A stretch of 64,000 nucleotides of DNA from Anderseniella sp. Alg231-50 (GTDB taxonomy: Bacteria; Pseudomonadota; Alphaproteobacteria; Rhizobiales; Aestuariivirgaceae). This document shows positions 32,004 through 38,969 of the stretch, one piece after another (the stretch's first letter is position 1; the number at the start of each line of letters is the position of its first letter). The notes under the pieces were generated by a model. It saw only the letters and a program-made list of their open reading frames with translations, searched no databases and was not told the origin of the DNA. The stretch covers positions 1,302,001-1,366,000 of the forward strand of contig NZ_LT703003.1 in NCBI RefSeq assembly GCF_900149695.1, written 5' to 3'. The position numbers were made by a program, and so were the translations under genes.

Positions 32004-32256
32004 CAGCTTACCAGACGCCTAAACTATCAAATTCACTTTGGTTGTGGGCGCGCCGTCGCGTGTTTCAAACCGCATTTCCACCGCCTGACGCTCGGTTGTC
32101 GACAGTCGCCGGTACAGAACATCGTTCTCATTGCCGGGTTCACCGGCAAGGTAGAGCTGCGTGGTCAGGGTACGCTGACCGGTAATCACCTTGACGTGGA
32201 TGTGTGGCGTGCGGCCCGGATAGGGTACCGGCCGGATGGTGCGGAACCGGTATTGG
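32004..32256. repeat. Direct repeat, copy 2 (in the intact dioxygenase gene)
   Basis: Partner of 31043-31295. It spans the stop region and the C-terminal third of the intact dioxygenase gene. Confidence 0.9.
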
Positions 32257-32636
32257 CCGTCCTTGCCGGTGACGTGATGGCCGAACCCCTGAAATGCGCT
32301 GTCGCGCGGTGTGTCGCGATCATCGCCGGTGTGCAGGTACCGGCCATTGGCGTCGCACTGCCAGATTTCCACCCGTGCGCCTGATACCGGATTTCCATCT
32401 CCATCCGTCACTTGTCCGGTCAGGTAGATGATCTCGCCGCCGGCCTCGCGCACCTGGCCTTCTGTGCGCACAAGATCGTTGTCGGCATCATCGAACCGCA
32501 TGTCAGGTTCCGGATAATAAGGGCCTTCCGTTGCGCCCGGTGTGGCGACCAGGGCCTGGGCCGCCTGCGGCATCACAGCCGCTGCAACGCCTGCCGTTGA
32601 CGTTTTCAGAAATGTCCTGCGTGTGCCTTTGCCCAT
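32019..32636 (-). CDS. Intradiol ring-cleavage dioxygenase with Tat signal
   Basis: A 205-residue non-heme Fe(III) dioxygenase related to protocatechuate 3,4-dioxygenase and catechol dioxygenases. The N-terminus has a twin-arginine signal (TRRTFLKTSTAGVAAAVMPQ), so it is probably exported. Core motifs: GATEGPYYPEP, GNPVSGARVEIWQCDANGRY, YLHTGD, and VPYPGRTPHIHVKV with the C-terminal Tyr and His-x-His ligands. Exported intradiol dioxygenases of this size occur in many soil and marine bacteria, with poorly known substrates. No ring-catabolism gene adjoins it; a truncated duplicate lies 0.96 kb downstream. Confidence 0.87.
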   Translation of the reverse strand: MGKGTRRTFLKTSTAGVAAAVMPQAAQALVATPGATEGPYYPEPDMRFDDADNDLVRTEGQVREAGGEIIYLTGQVTDGDGNPVSGARVEIWQCDANGRYLHTGDDRDTPRDSAFQGFGHHVTGKDGQYRFRTIRPVPYPGRTPHIHVKVITGQRTLTTQLYLAGEPGNENDVLYRRLSTTERQAVEMRFETRDGAPTTKVNLIV

Positions 32637-32861
32637 TTGGTGTACTCCCGCATCAGGTTGTGCCGCGCTGGATAGTATGTAGGTATCCCTGCATCCGGAC
32701 TGAACCTCTGCGCGACTTGATTGCCGGTAAACTTTTCGTTTTCCGGCTGGCAGCGATTGATCCGGGCACAGTCACAAGTGTCAGGAACGTGATTTGCGCT
32801 CGCGCCGGAATACCGGAAACCATGGACCGAACGAGTGACCGTTTTGCGATTGTAGCCAGTC

Positions 32862-33665
32862 ATGCACCCGAGTCTGAAAGTTATATTGATTCTGCTCGCA
32901 GCGTTTGCCTCTGGCACTGCGAAAGCCGCACAAGAGTTTGATCTTGTCGCCATTCCTGCCGGCACGGCTCAGCTTGGTGATCGGAGCGGCGATGCCAACG
33001 AGGTCCTGCGGTCTGTCAAAATTCCGGCCTTCCGGCTGATGCGCACGGAGGTGACCAACCGGCAATTTTCGCGTTTCTTCCTGGCCAGTGGATACCGTAC
33101 CACCGTCGAACAGGCAGGCAAGGCGCATGTCTGGTGGACCCGCTGGGACCAGAAATCAGGCGCGAACTGGCGCCGTCCGCAAGGCCCGCAGAGCAGTCTT
33201 GACGGCCTTGCGGATCACCCCGTGGTGCAGGTATCGGCCAGGGATGCGGAGGCTTTCTGCAAGCACCATGGCCTGCGCCTGCCGAGCGAAGAGGAATGGG
33301 AATATGCCGCGAGGGGGCCGCAGGGACTTCGATACCCGTGGGGAAACAGGCTGACGCCTGCTTCCCTAGCTGAACGGTCCAATGCCGGGACCTATGCGTG
33401 TTGTGCCGCGTCAGACGCGGACGGGTTTTTGCGCACCGCGCCGGTCGGTTCCTTTCCGCGTGGCCGCTCGCCCTTCGGCCTGGATGACATGGCCGGCAAT
33501 GTCTGGGAGTGGACGTCGAGCCGGTTTCCGGGTTCGCCCGGCATGCGTGTCATCCGCGGCGGTGGCTGGGGCAACAACCCCTATTGCCTGCGAGCCGCCT
33601 ATAGGCACGGCAACCCGCCCGATATCGGCCTCGACATGGTGGGGTTCAGATGCGCTGCCGATTGA
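32862..33665 (+). CDS. Exported SUMF1 / formylglycine-generating-enzyme-fold protein
   Basis: A 267-residue protein with a signal peptide (KVILILLAAFASGTAKA) and a full SUMF1 domain (PF03781). Motifs: FDLVAIPAGTAQLGDRSGDA, MRTEVTNRQFSRFFLASGY, HPVVQVSARDAEAFCKHHGL, RLPSEEEWEYAARGP, GLDDMAGNVWEWTSS, and MRVIRGGGWGNNPYCLRAAY. True formylglycine generators have two cysteines five residues apart in that last segment. Here only the second is present, so sulfatase-activating activity is doubtful; ergothioneine-type or other SUMF1 functions are alternatives. No sulfatase gene is nearby. Confidence 0.85.
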   Translation: MHPSLKVILILLAAFASGTAKAAQEFDLVAIPAGTAQLGDRSGDANEVLRSVKIPAFRLMRTEVTNRQFSRFFLASGYRTTVEQAGKAHVWWTRWDQKSGANWRRPQGPQSSLDGLADHPVVQVSARDAEAFCKHHGLRLPSEEEWEYAARGPQGLRYPWGNRLTPASLAERSNAGTYACCAASDADGFLRTAPVGSFPRGRSPFGLDDMAGNVWEWTSSRFPGSPGMRVIRGGGWGNNPYCLRAAYRHGNPPDIGLDMVGFRCAAD

Positions 33666-33753
33666 ACGCGCACTGATTTCTTCAGTTGCAATACATTAAC
33701 GGGTCATATTTCCTGCCACTGAACTGAAATCCTAAAAACCTAAGGAATGCAGC

Positions 33754-34713
33754 ATGGCGATCAGGACGGCAATCATCGGGCTTGGGATCATGGGACGCAG
33801 GATGCTGGAGCACATGCTGCTGCATGACGGGTTTGCACCGGCGTATCTGTGGGACCCGGATGCCGAGAGCTGCCGGCTGGCGGCGGAGATCGCGCCGGAC
33901 AGTGAGATCATGGCCAGTGCCGACGCCGCCATCGAGGCTGCCGACCTCGTCTATCTTGCCTGCCCGCCGGTGCCGCGCAAGGCCTTCGCGCTGGCGGCAG
34001 CTGCGGCAGGCAAGGCGGTGTTTCTGGAGAAACCACTGGGGGTTGATGTCGATGAAAGCACTGACCTGGTCCGGCAACTGACCGATGCCGGGATCCCGGT
34101 GGCAGTCAACTTCACCCAGGCCGCAGGGGCCGCCCTGACCCAGATTTCCACCGCTGCCGACGCCGGGGACCTGGGAGACCTGGTCGGTGTCGATATTGTC
34201 GTGACCTATGCCAACTGGCCGCGGAAGTGGCAAAGGTCAGCCGACTGGCTGCGGTTCCGGGTCGAGGGCGGCATGACGCGGGAAGTCATTTCGCACTTCC
34301 TGTTTTTCTCGGAACGGGTTCTCGGACCCTTGTCGCTGGTCTGGGCGCAGCCGTCATATCCTGCTGACGGCACCTTATGCGAAACCCACATGCTGGCCCG
34401 GCTGGAAACCGCAGACGGGCGTCCGGTCACGGTCATGGCCAGTGTCGGCGGTGCCCAGCCTGACCGGCAGGAACTGACCATCAAGGGGACTGGCGCCAGC
34501 CGCCGGGTCACGGAGTTTTATCGCGATGCGATGTCGGACGGCGGCGAGTTTTCAGCCGTAGCCGCCGAGCCCGGAGACCCCCGGGCAGTGAGCCTGAAAG
34601 CGCAGCTTGATGATCTGTTACTGCTTGTCGACGGACAGCCAAACCGGCTGGCAACGCTTCAGGAGGCGCTGAGGGTGCAGAAGCTGGTCGAAGCCATGCT
34701 GGCCGGATGCTGA
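33754..34713 (+). CDS. Gfo/Idh/MocA family NAD(P)-dependent oxidoreductase
   Basis: A 319-residue dehydrogenase. The N-terminal Rossmann motif AIIGLGIMGRRMLEHML is followed by the family EKP signature (AVFLEKPLGVDVDESTDLVR, about residues 90-109), whose Lys acts in catalysis. The C-terminal alpha/beta substrate domain includes GGMTREVISHFLFFSERVLG, with a His at the catalytic position. Family members oxidise sugars, inositols or reduce sugar-like ketones; the substrate is unknown. TAAGGA upstream supports ATG 33754. It is monocistronic as far as the sequence shows. Confidence 0.88.
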   Translation: MAIRTAIIGLGIMGRRMLEHMLLHDGFAPAYLWDPDAESCRLAAEIAPDSEIMASADAAIEAADLVYLACPPVPRKAFALAAAAAGKAVFLEKPLGVDVDESTDLVRQLTDAGIPVAVNFTQAAGAALTQISTAADAGDLGDLVGVDIVVTYANWPRKWQRSADWLRFRVEGGMTREVISHFLFFSERVLGPLSLVWAQPSYPADGTLCETHMLARLETADGRPVTVMASVGGAQPDRQELTIKGTGASRRVTEFYRDAMSDGGEFSAVAAEPGDPRAVSLKAQLDDLLLLVDGQPNRLATLQEALRVQKLVEAMLAGC

Positions 34714-34889
34714 GGCGTCCCTGATTAAGGAATTGTGTTTTCCACTGTCCACCGCTTTACACACTCCGGCATTGCCACGCGCATCACAAAAGGCAAGATT
34801 GTAACTGCCCGTGTGGCGCAAGGTTGAGATATCGAATGGTGACGGCACTGCTGCGCGGCTTGTGAACAGGCCGCAGTCGAGGTGAGGAT

Positions 34890-35162
34890 ATGGCCACCAA
34901 ATGGATAATCAGGAAATACGAGAGCAATGCCCTGAAATGGGAAAAGGTACTGCCGGGCAACATGTCAAACAAACGTGTTGAATCAGTCCTGCAACGGCTG
35001 GTGTGCATGAACCTGAGTACCGACGAGATCCTGTCATCGTCCCTGAACGCGGAGGCACCGGGACGCACCAGCCATCTTGACCGGGTCGGCAGCGGCACGC
35101 TGTTCATATACGGACACAATCCCTACTACACCGCTGAACACCGGCAGGCGGTTTCAATATGA
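34890..35162 (+). CDS. Orphan 90-residue hypothetical protein
   Basis: I do not recognise this protein. It is small and polar with no signal peptide or membrane segment (for example WIIRKYESNALKWEKVLPGN, RVESVLQRLVCMNLSTDEIL). A very good ribosome binding site, GAGGTGAGGAT, sits just before ATG 34890, which is the main reason to call it a gene. It lies between a Gfo/Idh/MocA gene and a convergent BLUF gene. Confidence 0.5.
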   Translation: MATKWIIRKYESNALKWEKVLPGNMSNKRVESVLQRLVCMNLSTDEILSSSLNAEAPGRTSHLDRVGSGTLFIYGHNPYYTAEHRQAVSI

Positions 35163-35195
35163 CAGTCGGCTGGTAGTTGCAAAAACACTGAAACC

Positions 35196-35642
35196 CTAGT
35201 CGTCAGCAAATTCGTCGGAATAGAACGACATCATGATTTCCAGGGCGTCGGACAGGTCGCCGCCTCTGGCGCGGGTCCAGAAATCCGCGGAGCCGAGGTC
35301 GGAATAGCCTTCGAATTTTGCCAGATCGGCCGCGTCTGCGTTGCGGAAACCCATGGACCAGTCTGGAAAATTCCGTTCTGAAATCTCGCCCTGTTCCAGC
35401 ACGACCTTGGTGTGGTGGCGCTTGTCGGCCTCGATCCTGGCGAAGGCGGCGAGTACTTTATCTTCCGGTCCCTCCAGCAGCTGCATGAAGTTTGCCCGGT
35501 TTTCCGACGGGGTGAACTTGTAGATCAGCAGCCCGGTGATGCCGTCTTCGGTATTGTAATCACGGCTTTTTTTCAGGATGGCGGTGAGATCGTCCTCGCT
35601 CATGGGACGGGCGGCCTGGCTGACATAAATCAGGTGGTACAT
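35196..35642 (-). CDS. BLUF blue-light photoreceptor, single domain
   Basis: A short flavin photoreceptor of about 148 residues. All key BLUF residues are visible: Tyr6 in LIYVSQA, Asn30 in SRDYNTEDGITGLLIY, Gln54 in FMQLLEG, and Trp95 with Met97 in FPDWSMGF. These form the FAD pocket and the Tyr-Gln switch. After the domain only about 50 residues follow, with no output domain, so it belongs to the stand-alone (BlrB/PixD-like) BLUF proteins that act through protein partners. The ATG at 35642 gives the usual start; AAGGCG lies about 13 bases upstream. In-frame starts at 35660 and 35717 are less likely. Confidence 0.9.
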   Translation of the reverse strand: MYHLIYVSQAARPMSEDDLTAILKKSRDYNTEDGITGLLIYKFTPSENRANFMQLLEGPEDKVLAAFARIEADKRHHTKVVLEQGEISERNFPDWSMGFRNADAADLAKFEGYSDLGSADFWTRARGGDLSDALEIMMSFYSDEFADD

Positions 35643-35820
35643 GGGTATTATCGCCTTCATGCGTAGTTCAATCGACATCGTGCCATGCACAGGCACCGGT
35701 GGATTACCGGCAGGCATATACGCATCTGTGGGCGTGGCACAAGTGCTGTGTAACGGGTTAGGCCGGCCTGCGGATCAACATGGCCATGTCAATCGTGTCG
35801 CTATTGTCGAACAATTATCT

Positions 35821-35857
35821 ATTTCACATTATCAAATTTGATTTGAGAATGCGAAAT
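35821..35857. promoter_or_regulatory. 37-bp palindrome, candidate operator of the IclR gene
   Basis: Two 17-bp arms, ATTTCACATTATCAAAT and ATTTGAGAATGCGAAAT, are complementary at 15 of 17 positions around a TTG centre. The middle contains the perfect 12-bp palindrome ATCAAATTTGAT (35831-35842). It ends 71 bp before the iclR start and is AT-rich compared with its surroundings. TTGACT at 35862-35867 could be a -35 box for iclR. Location and symmetry suggest a regulator site; BLUF lies 179 bp away on the other side. Confidence 0.6.
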
Positions 35858-35928
35858 ACTATTGACTCTGATGGGCCGTCTGAGATTGAATGTGTCAGCT
35901 TCTTCGACAAGGTGAACTGGATTGACGA

Positions 35929-36798
35929 ATGGCAACCGGCGCAAAATCGGCAGTGAACACTGAGCCTGTTGAGACAGGCGCGCCTGACGGCCCGGACACG
36001 GTGCCGCCGGAGAAAATGCCTCGCACCATCCAGTCGGTTGAACGCGCACTGGACATTCTGGAAATCCTGGCGGATGCCGATGGCGAACTGGCGCTCAACG
36101 AGCTTGCCGCCGGCGCGCAGCTGAATTCGTCGACCTGCCATCATCTCCTGGCCACCCTGGTAAAGCGCGGCTATGCCGGCCAGACCTCGCGCACCCGCAG
36201 CTATTTTCTCGGCCCCCGCATCACCGACCTGTCGGACAGCCGGCTGAAACAGTTCAACCTGTCCGAAATCGCCATGCCGGAACTCAGGCGCCTGAACGAC
36301 ACGACGCTGGAAAGCGTGCACCTGGCGGTTCTGCAAGGCACATCACTGGTGACCTTTGCCAAACTCGATTCCAAGCTGCCGATCCGGGTTGGATCGGATG
36401 ACGGCATGAAGGCTGATGCGGCGCACGCCACGGCGACCGGCAAGGCCATCCTCGCCTGGCTGCCGGAGCCTGAAATTGCCCGGGTGATTGCGCAGGGCGG
36501 GCTGAAACGGTTTACCGACAAGACAATTTTGACGATCTCGGAGCTGATGGAAGATCTGCGGCTGGTGCGCCGCAACGGCTATTCACTCGACAATGAGGAG
36601 TTCCAGGCCGGCGTCGTGTGTGTCGGTGCCGCCATTCGTGATCACGCCGGTGCGGTGATCGGCTCGGTCAGCGGGTCCATGCCGCGCATGCGGGCTGACG
36701 GCGATCACATGGTCAAGGTCAAACACGCCGTGCAGGACTGCGCGGCGCGAATCTCATCGCGGTTCGGCAACCCGGAACCGGAGCCAACCCACACCTGA
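35929..36798 (+). CDS. IclR family transcriptional regulator
   Basis: A 289-residue regulator. After a 30-residue N-terminal tail, the winged helix-turn-helix is typical (QSVERALDILEILADADGEL, LNSSTCHHLLATLVKRGYAG). The C-terminal effector-binding domain shows GMKADAAHATATGKAILAWL, YSLDNEEFQAGVVCVGAAIR and AVIGSVSGSMPRMRADG. IclR proteins usually control adjacent catabolic operons, sensing the substrate or an intermediate. It is read in the same direction as the 13-kb catabolic cluster that follows, and only 55 bp separate it from the alcohol dehydrogenase. The palindrome upstream may be its own operator. Confidence 0.93.
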   Translation: MATGAKSAVNTEPVETGAPDGPDTVPPEKMPRTIQSVERALDILEILADADGELALNELAAGAQLNSSTCHHLLATLVKRGYAGQTSRTRSYFLGPRITDLSDSRLKQFNLSEIAMPELRRLNDTTLESVHLAVLQGTSLVTFAKLDSKLPIRVGSDDGMKADAAHATATGKAILAWLPEPEIARVIAQGGLKRFTDKTILTISELMEDLRLVRRNGYSLDNEEFQAGVVCVGAAIRDHAGAVIGSVSGSMPRMRADGDHMVKVKHAVQDCAARISSRFGNPEPEPTHT

Positions 36799-36853
36799 AA
36801 ACAGCAAGCGCAACAAAATGCGCTGGAAAAAACACGAACGAGGAGACGTAAAA

Positions 36854-38017
36854 ATGGCAATGCCGATTGATGTAAAGACCAGCACCGACTATCCGATCCC
36901 GGAAACCATGAAAGCCTGGGTGTTGGGCAATCCCGGCGACATCTCCTTGCAGGACAAACCGGTTCCGGCCCCTGCCAGGGCGGAAGTGCTGGTGCGCATC
37001 GACGCGGTGGCCATTTGCGCAACCGACCTTGAGATCATCCATCACGGCCCGCCGGCGCAGATCAACGGCCAACTGCCGTTCAACCAGAATTTCACGCCTG
37101 GCCATGAATATATGGGAACCGTGGTCGCGCTCGGCCCCGGCGTTGACGAGTATGCAATCGGTGAACGGGTTACCGTGGAAATTCATGCAGGTTGTGGCCA
37201 GTGCAAGCGCTGCCGCGAAGGCATGTACACCTCGTGCCACAATTACGGGAAAAACTATGGTGACGTGAACAAGGGCCACCGGGCCAACGGTTTCACCACC
37301 GATGGCGGTTTCTGCGAATACCAGGTCAACAACATCAACACGCTGGTGCACGTCGACGACAACATGTCGGACGAAGAGGCAACCCTCGTCGTGACCGCCG
37401 GCACAGCCATGTACGGGCTCACCGAACTGGGCGGGCTTGTCGCCGGTGAAAGCGTGGTCGTGACCGGACCCGGTCCGATCGGCCTGATGGGCGTGGCTGT
37501 GGCAAAGGCCATGGGCGCTCAACCGGTGATCCTGACCGGTACGCGCGACAACCGGCTTGAAATCGGCAAGCAGCTTGGTGCCGACCACGTCATCAATGTG
37601 CGCAAGGAAGACCCGGTCGAGGCGGTGCACAAGATCATGGGCGGCAAGGGCGTCGACTATGTGGTCGAGTGTTCGGCGGCGCCCAACGGCATCAACGAGG
37701 CGGCACAGATGGTCAATCGCGGTGGCCGTATCTGCCTGGCAGCGTTCCCGCATGAATCGCCTGCAGTGGATGTAGCCCACCTGGTGCGTAACAACATCTA
37801 TATCTTCTCCATCCGTGGCGAGGGCAAAAGCGCCACCCACCGGGCCGAAGCCTATATGCGGCAGAAACGCTTCGACGCGACGCTGATCCACACCCACACG
37901 TTCGACATGGGCGATTTGCCTGAAGCGCTGCGTTACGCCAAGGACCGGGTGGAAGATGCCATCAAGGTGGTGGTGAAGAACGATCATGCGCAAAGCCAGC
38001 GCGCAGCGGCGGAGTAG
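36854..38017 (+). CDS. Zinc-dependent alcohol/polyol dehydrogenase (MDR family)
   Basis: A 387-residue medium-chain dehydrogenase. Catalytic zinc ligands are Cys in AICATDLEIIHH and HE in TPGHEYMGTVVALGPGVDEY; the structural zinc has four Cys in AGCGQCKRCREGMYTSC. The NAD-binding loop is VVTGPGPIGLMGVAVAKAMG. It resembles sorbitol/threonine dehydrogenases, so the substrate is probably a secondary alcohol of a polyol. The ATG at 36854 follows GAGGAGACG. First enzyme of the cluster. Confidence 0.92.
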   Translation: MAMPIDVKTSTDYPIPETMKAWVLGNPGDISLQDKPVPAPARAEVLVRIDAVAICATDLEIIHHGPPAQINGQLPFNQNFTPGHEYMGTVVALGPGVDEYAIGERVTVEIHAGCGQCKRCREGMYTSCHNYGKNYGDVNKGHRANGFTTDGGFCEYQVNNINTLVHVDDNMSDEEATLVVTAGTAMYGLTELGGLVAGESVVVTGPGPIGLMGVAVAKAMGAQPVILTGTRDNRLEIGKQLGADHVINVRKEDPVEAVHKIMGGKGVDYVVECSAAPNGINEAAQMVNRGGRICLAAFPHESPAVDVAHLVRNNIYIFSIRGEGKSATHRAEAYMRQKRFDATLIHTHTFDMGDLPEALRYAKDRVEDAIKVVVKNDHAQSQRAAAE

Positions 38018-38051
38018 CACCGACTGCAGTGTACAACAGCGGAGACGCCCG

Positions 38052-38969
38052 ATGCTGACATGTGACCAGTACCATATGCCGACCAGCCTGGCCGACGCAC
38101 TTGCCATGTGGCAGGACGCTGCAGACGGCACAAGGCTTGTAGCCGGCGCCACCGACATTCTGCCGTGGGCGCGGGAAGGCCGCGCCGGGGATGTTCACCT
38201 GCCGGCCATGATAGACCTCTCCCGCGTGCCTGAACTGGATGGTTATACGGTCAAAGACGGCCGCATCCGACTGGGCGCCAACGTCGTCTACCAGCAGTTC
38301 CTGAGCGATGAAAAGCTGCGTAAATTGCTGCCGTGCATGCCCTATTGCGCGGTGTGGTTTGCCGACGACCAGATTCGCGAACAGGCGACCCTGGCCGGCA
38401 ATATCGTCAATGCCTCACCGGCGGCAGACGGTACCCCGCCGATCCTGGCGCTGAACGGCGAGATTGAAATTGCCCGTCTTGACGACGGCGATGTCGCCAG
38501 TCGCAGTGTTGCCATCGGTGATTTCATCAAGGGGCCAGGTGCGACCGACCTCAAGCCGGGGGAAATTGTCACTGCCGTTACCTGTGACACGCTGGAAGGC
38601 TATGGCGGATCGTTCCAGAAGGTCGGCCAGCGTCGCTCGCTGGTGATCTCCTCGGTGTGTGCGGTTGCCTGTATCAAGCTGGACGAAGCGACCGGAACCG
38701 TTGCCGATATCCGCCTGGCGCTCGGCGGCATCAGCCCGGTGCCGCTACGCCTGAGCAGTGTTGAACAAGCGCTCACAGGCAAGCGGCTGACACGCGAGAT
38801 GATTGTCGAAGCAAGCCGGTCACCTGCAGACCTGGTGGCCTCGCGCACCCGCCGCGAATACCGGCGTGTTGTGGTTCGAGGGTTTGTAGAGGCTGCCATC
38901 GAGGATGCGCTGGCTGACTGCGGAGCAGCCCTGCCAAATGCCGAAACCAGGGAGACAGCAAATGTCTGA
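38052..38969 (+). CDS. Molybdenum hydroxylase FAD subunit
   Basis: A 305-residue FAD-binding subunit of the xanthine dehydrogenase/CO dehydrogenase family (PF00941 plus CO_deh_flav_C). The FAD contacts are AGATDILPWAREGRAGDVHL and QIREQATLAGNIVNASPAAD followed by GTPPILALN. It passes electrons from the [2Fe-2S] centres to NAD+ or another acceptor. The ATG at 38052 follows GGAGACG; an upstream in-frame ATG at 37986 overlaps the dehydrogenase gene and is rejected. Its stop overlaps the start of the next gene by 8 bp. Confidence 0.9.
   Translation: MLTCDQYHMPTSLADALAMWQDAADGTRLVAGATDILPWAREGRAGDVHLPAMIDLSRVPELDGYTVKDGRIRLGANVVYQQFLSDEKLRKLLPCMPYCAVWFADDQIREQATLAGNIVNASPAADGTPPILALNGEIEIARLDDGDVASRSVAIGDFIKGPGATDLKPGEIVTAVTCDTLEGYGGSFQKVGQRRSLVISSVCAVACIKLDEATGTVADIRLALGGISPVPLRLSSVEQALTGKRLTREMIVEASRSPADLVASRTRREYRRVVVRGFVEAAIEDALADCGAALPNAETRETANV

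Noticed and set aside
36719-38158. 479-residue minus-strand open frame opposite the alcohol dehydrogenase gene
   Set aside because: Antisense shadow of a GC-rich gene; His/Arg-rich with no domain, while the plus-strand frame has all the zinc and NAD motifs.
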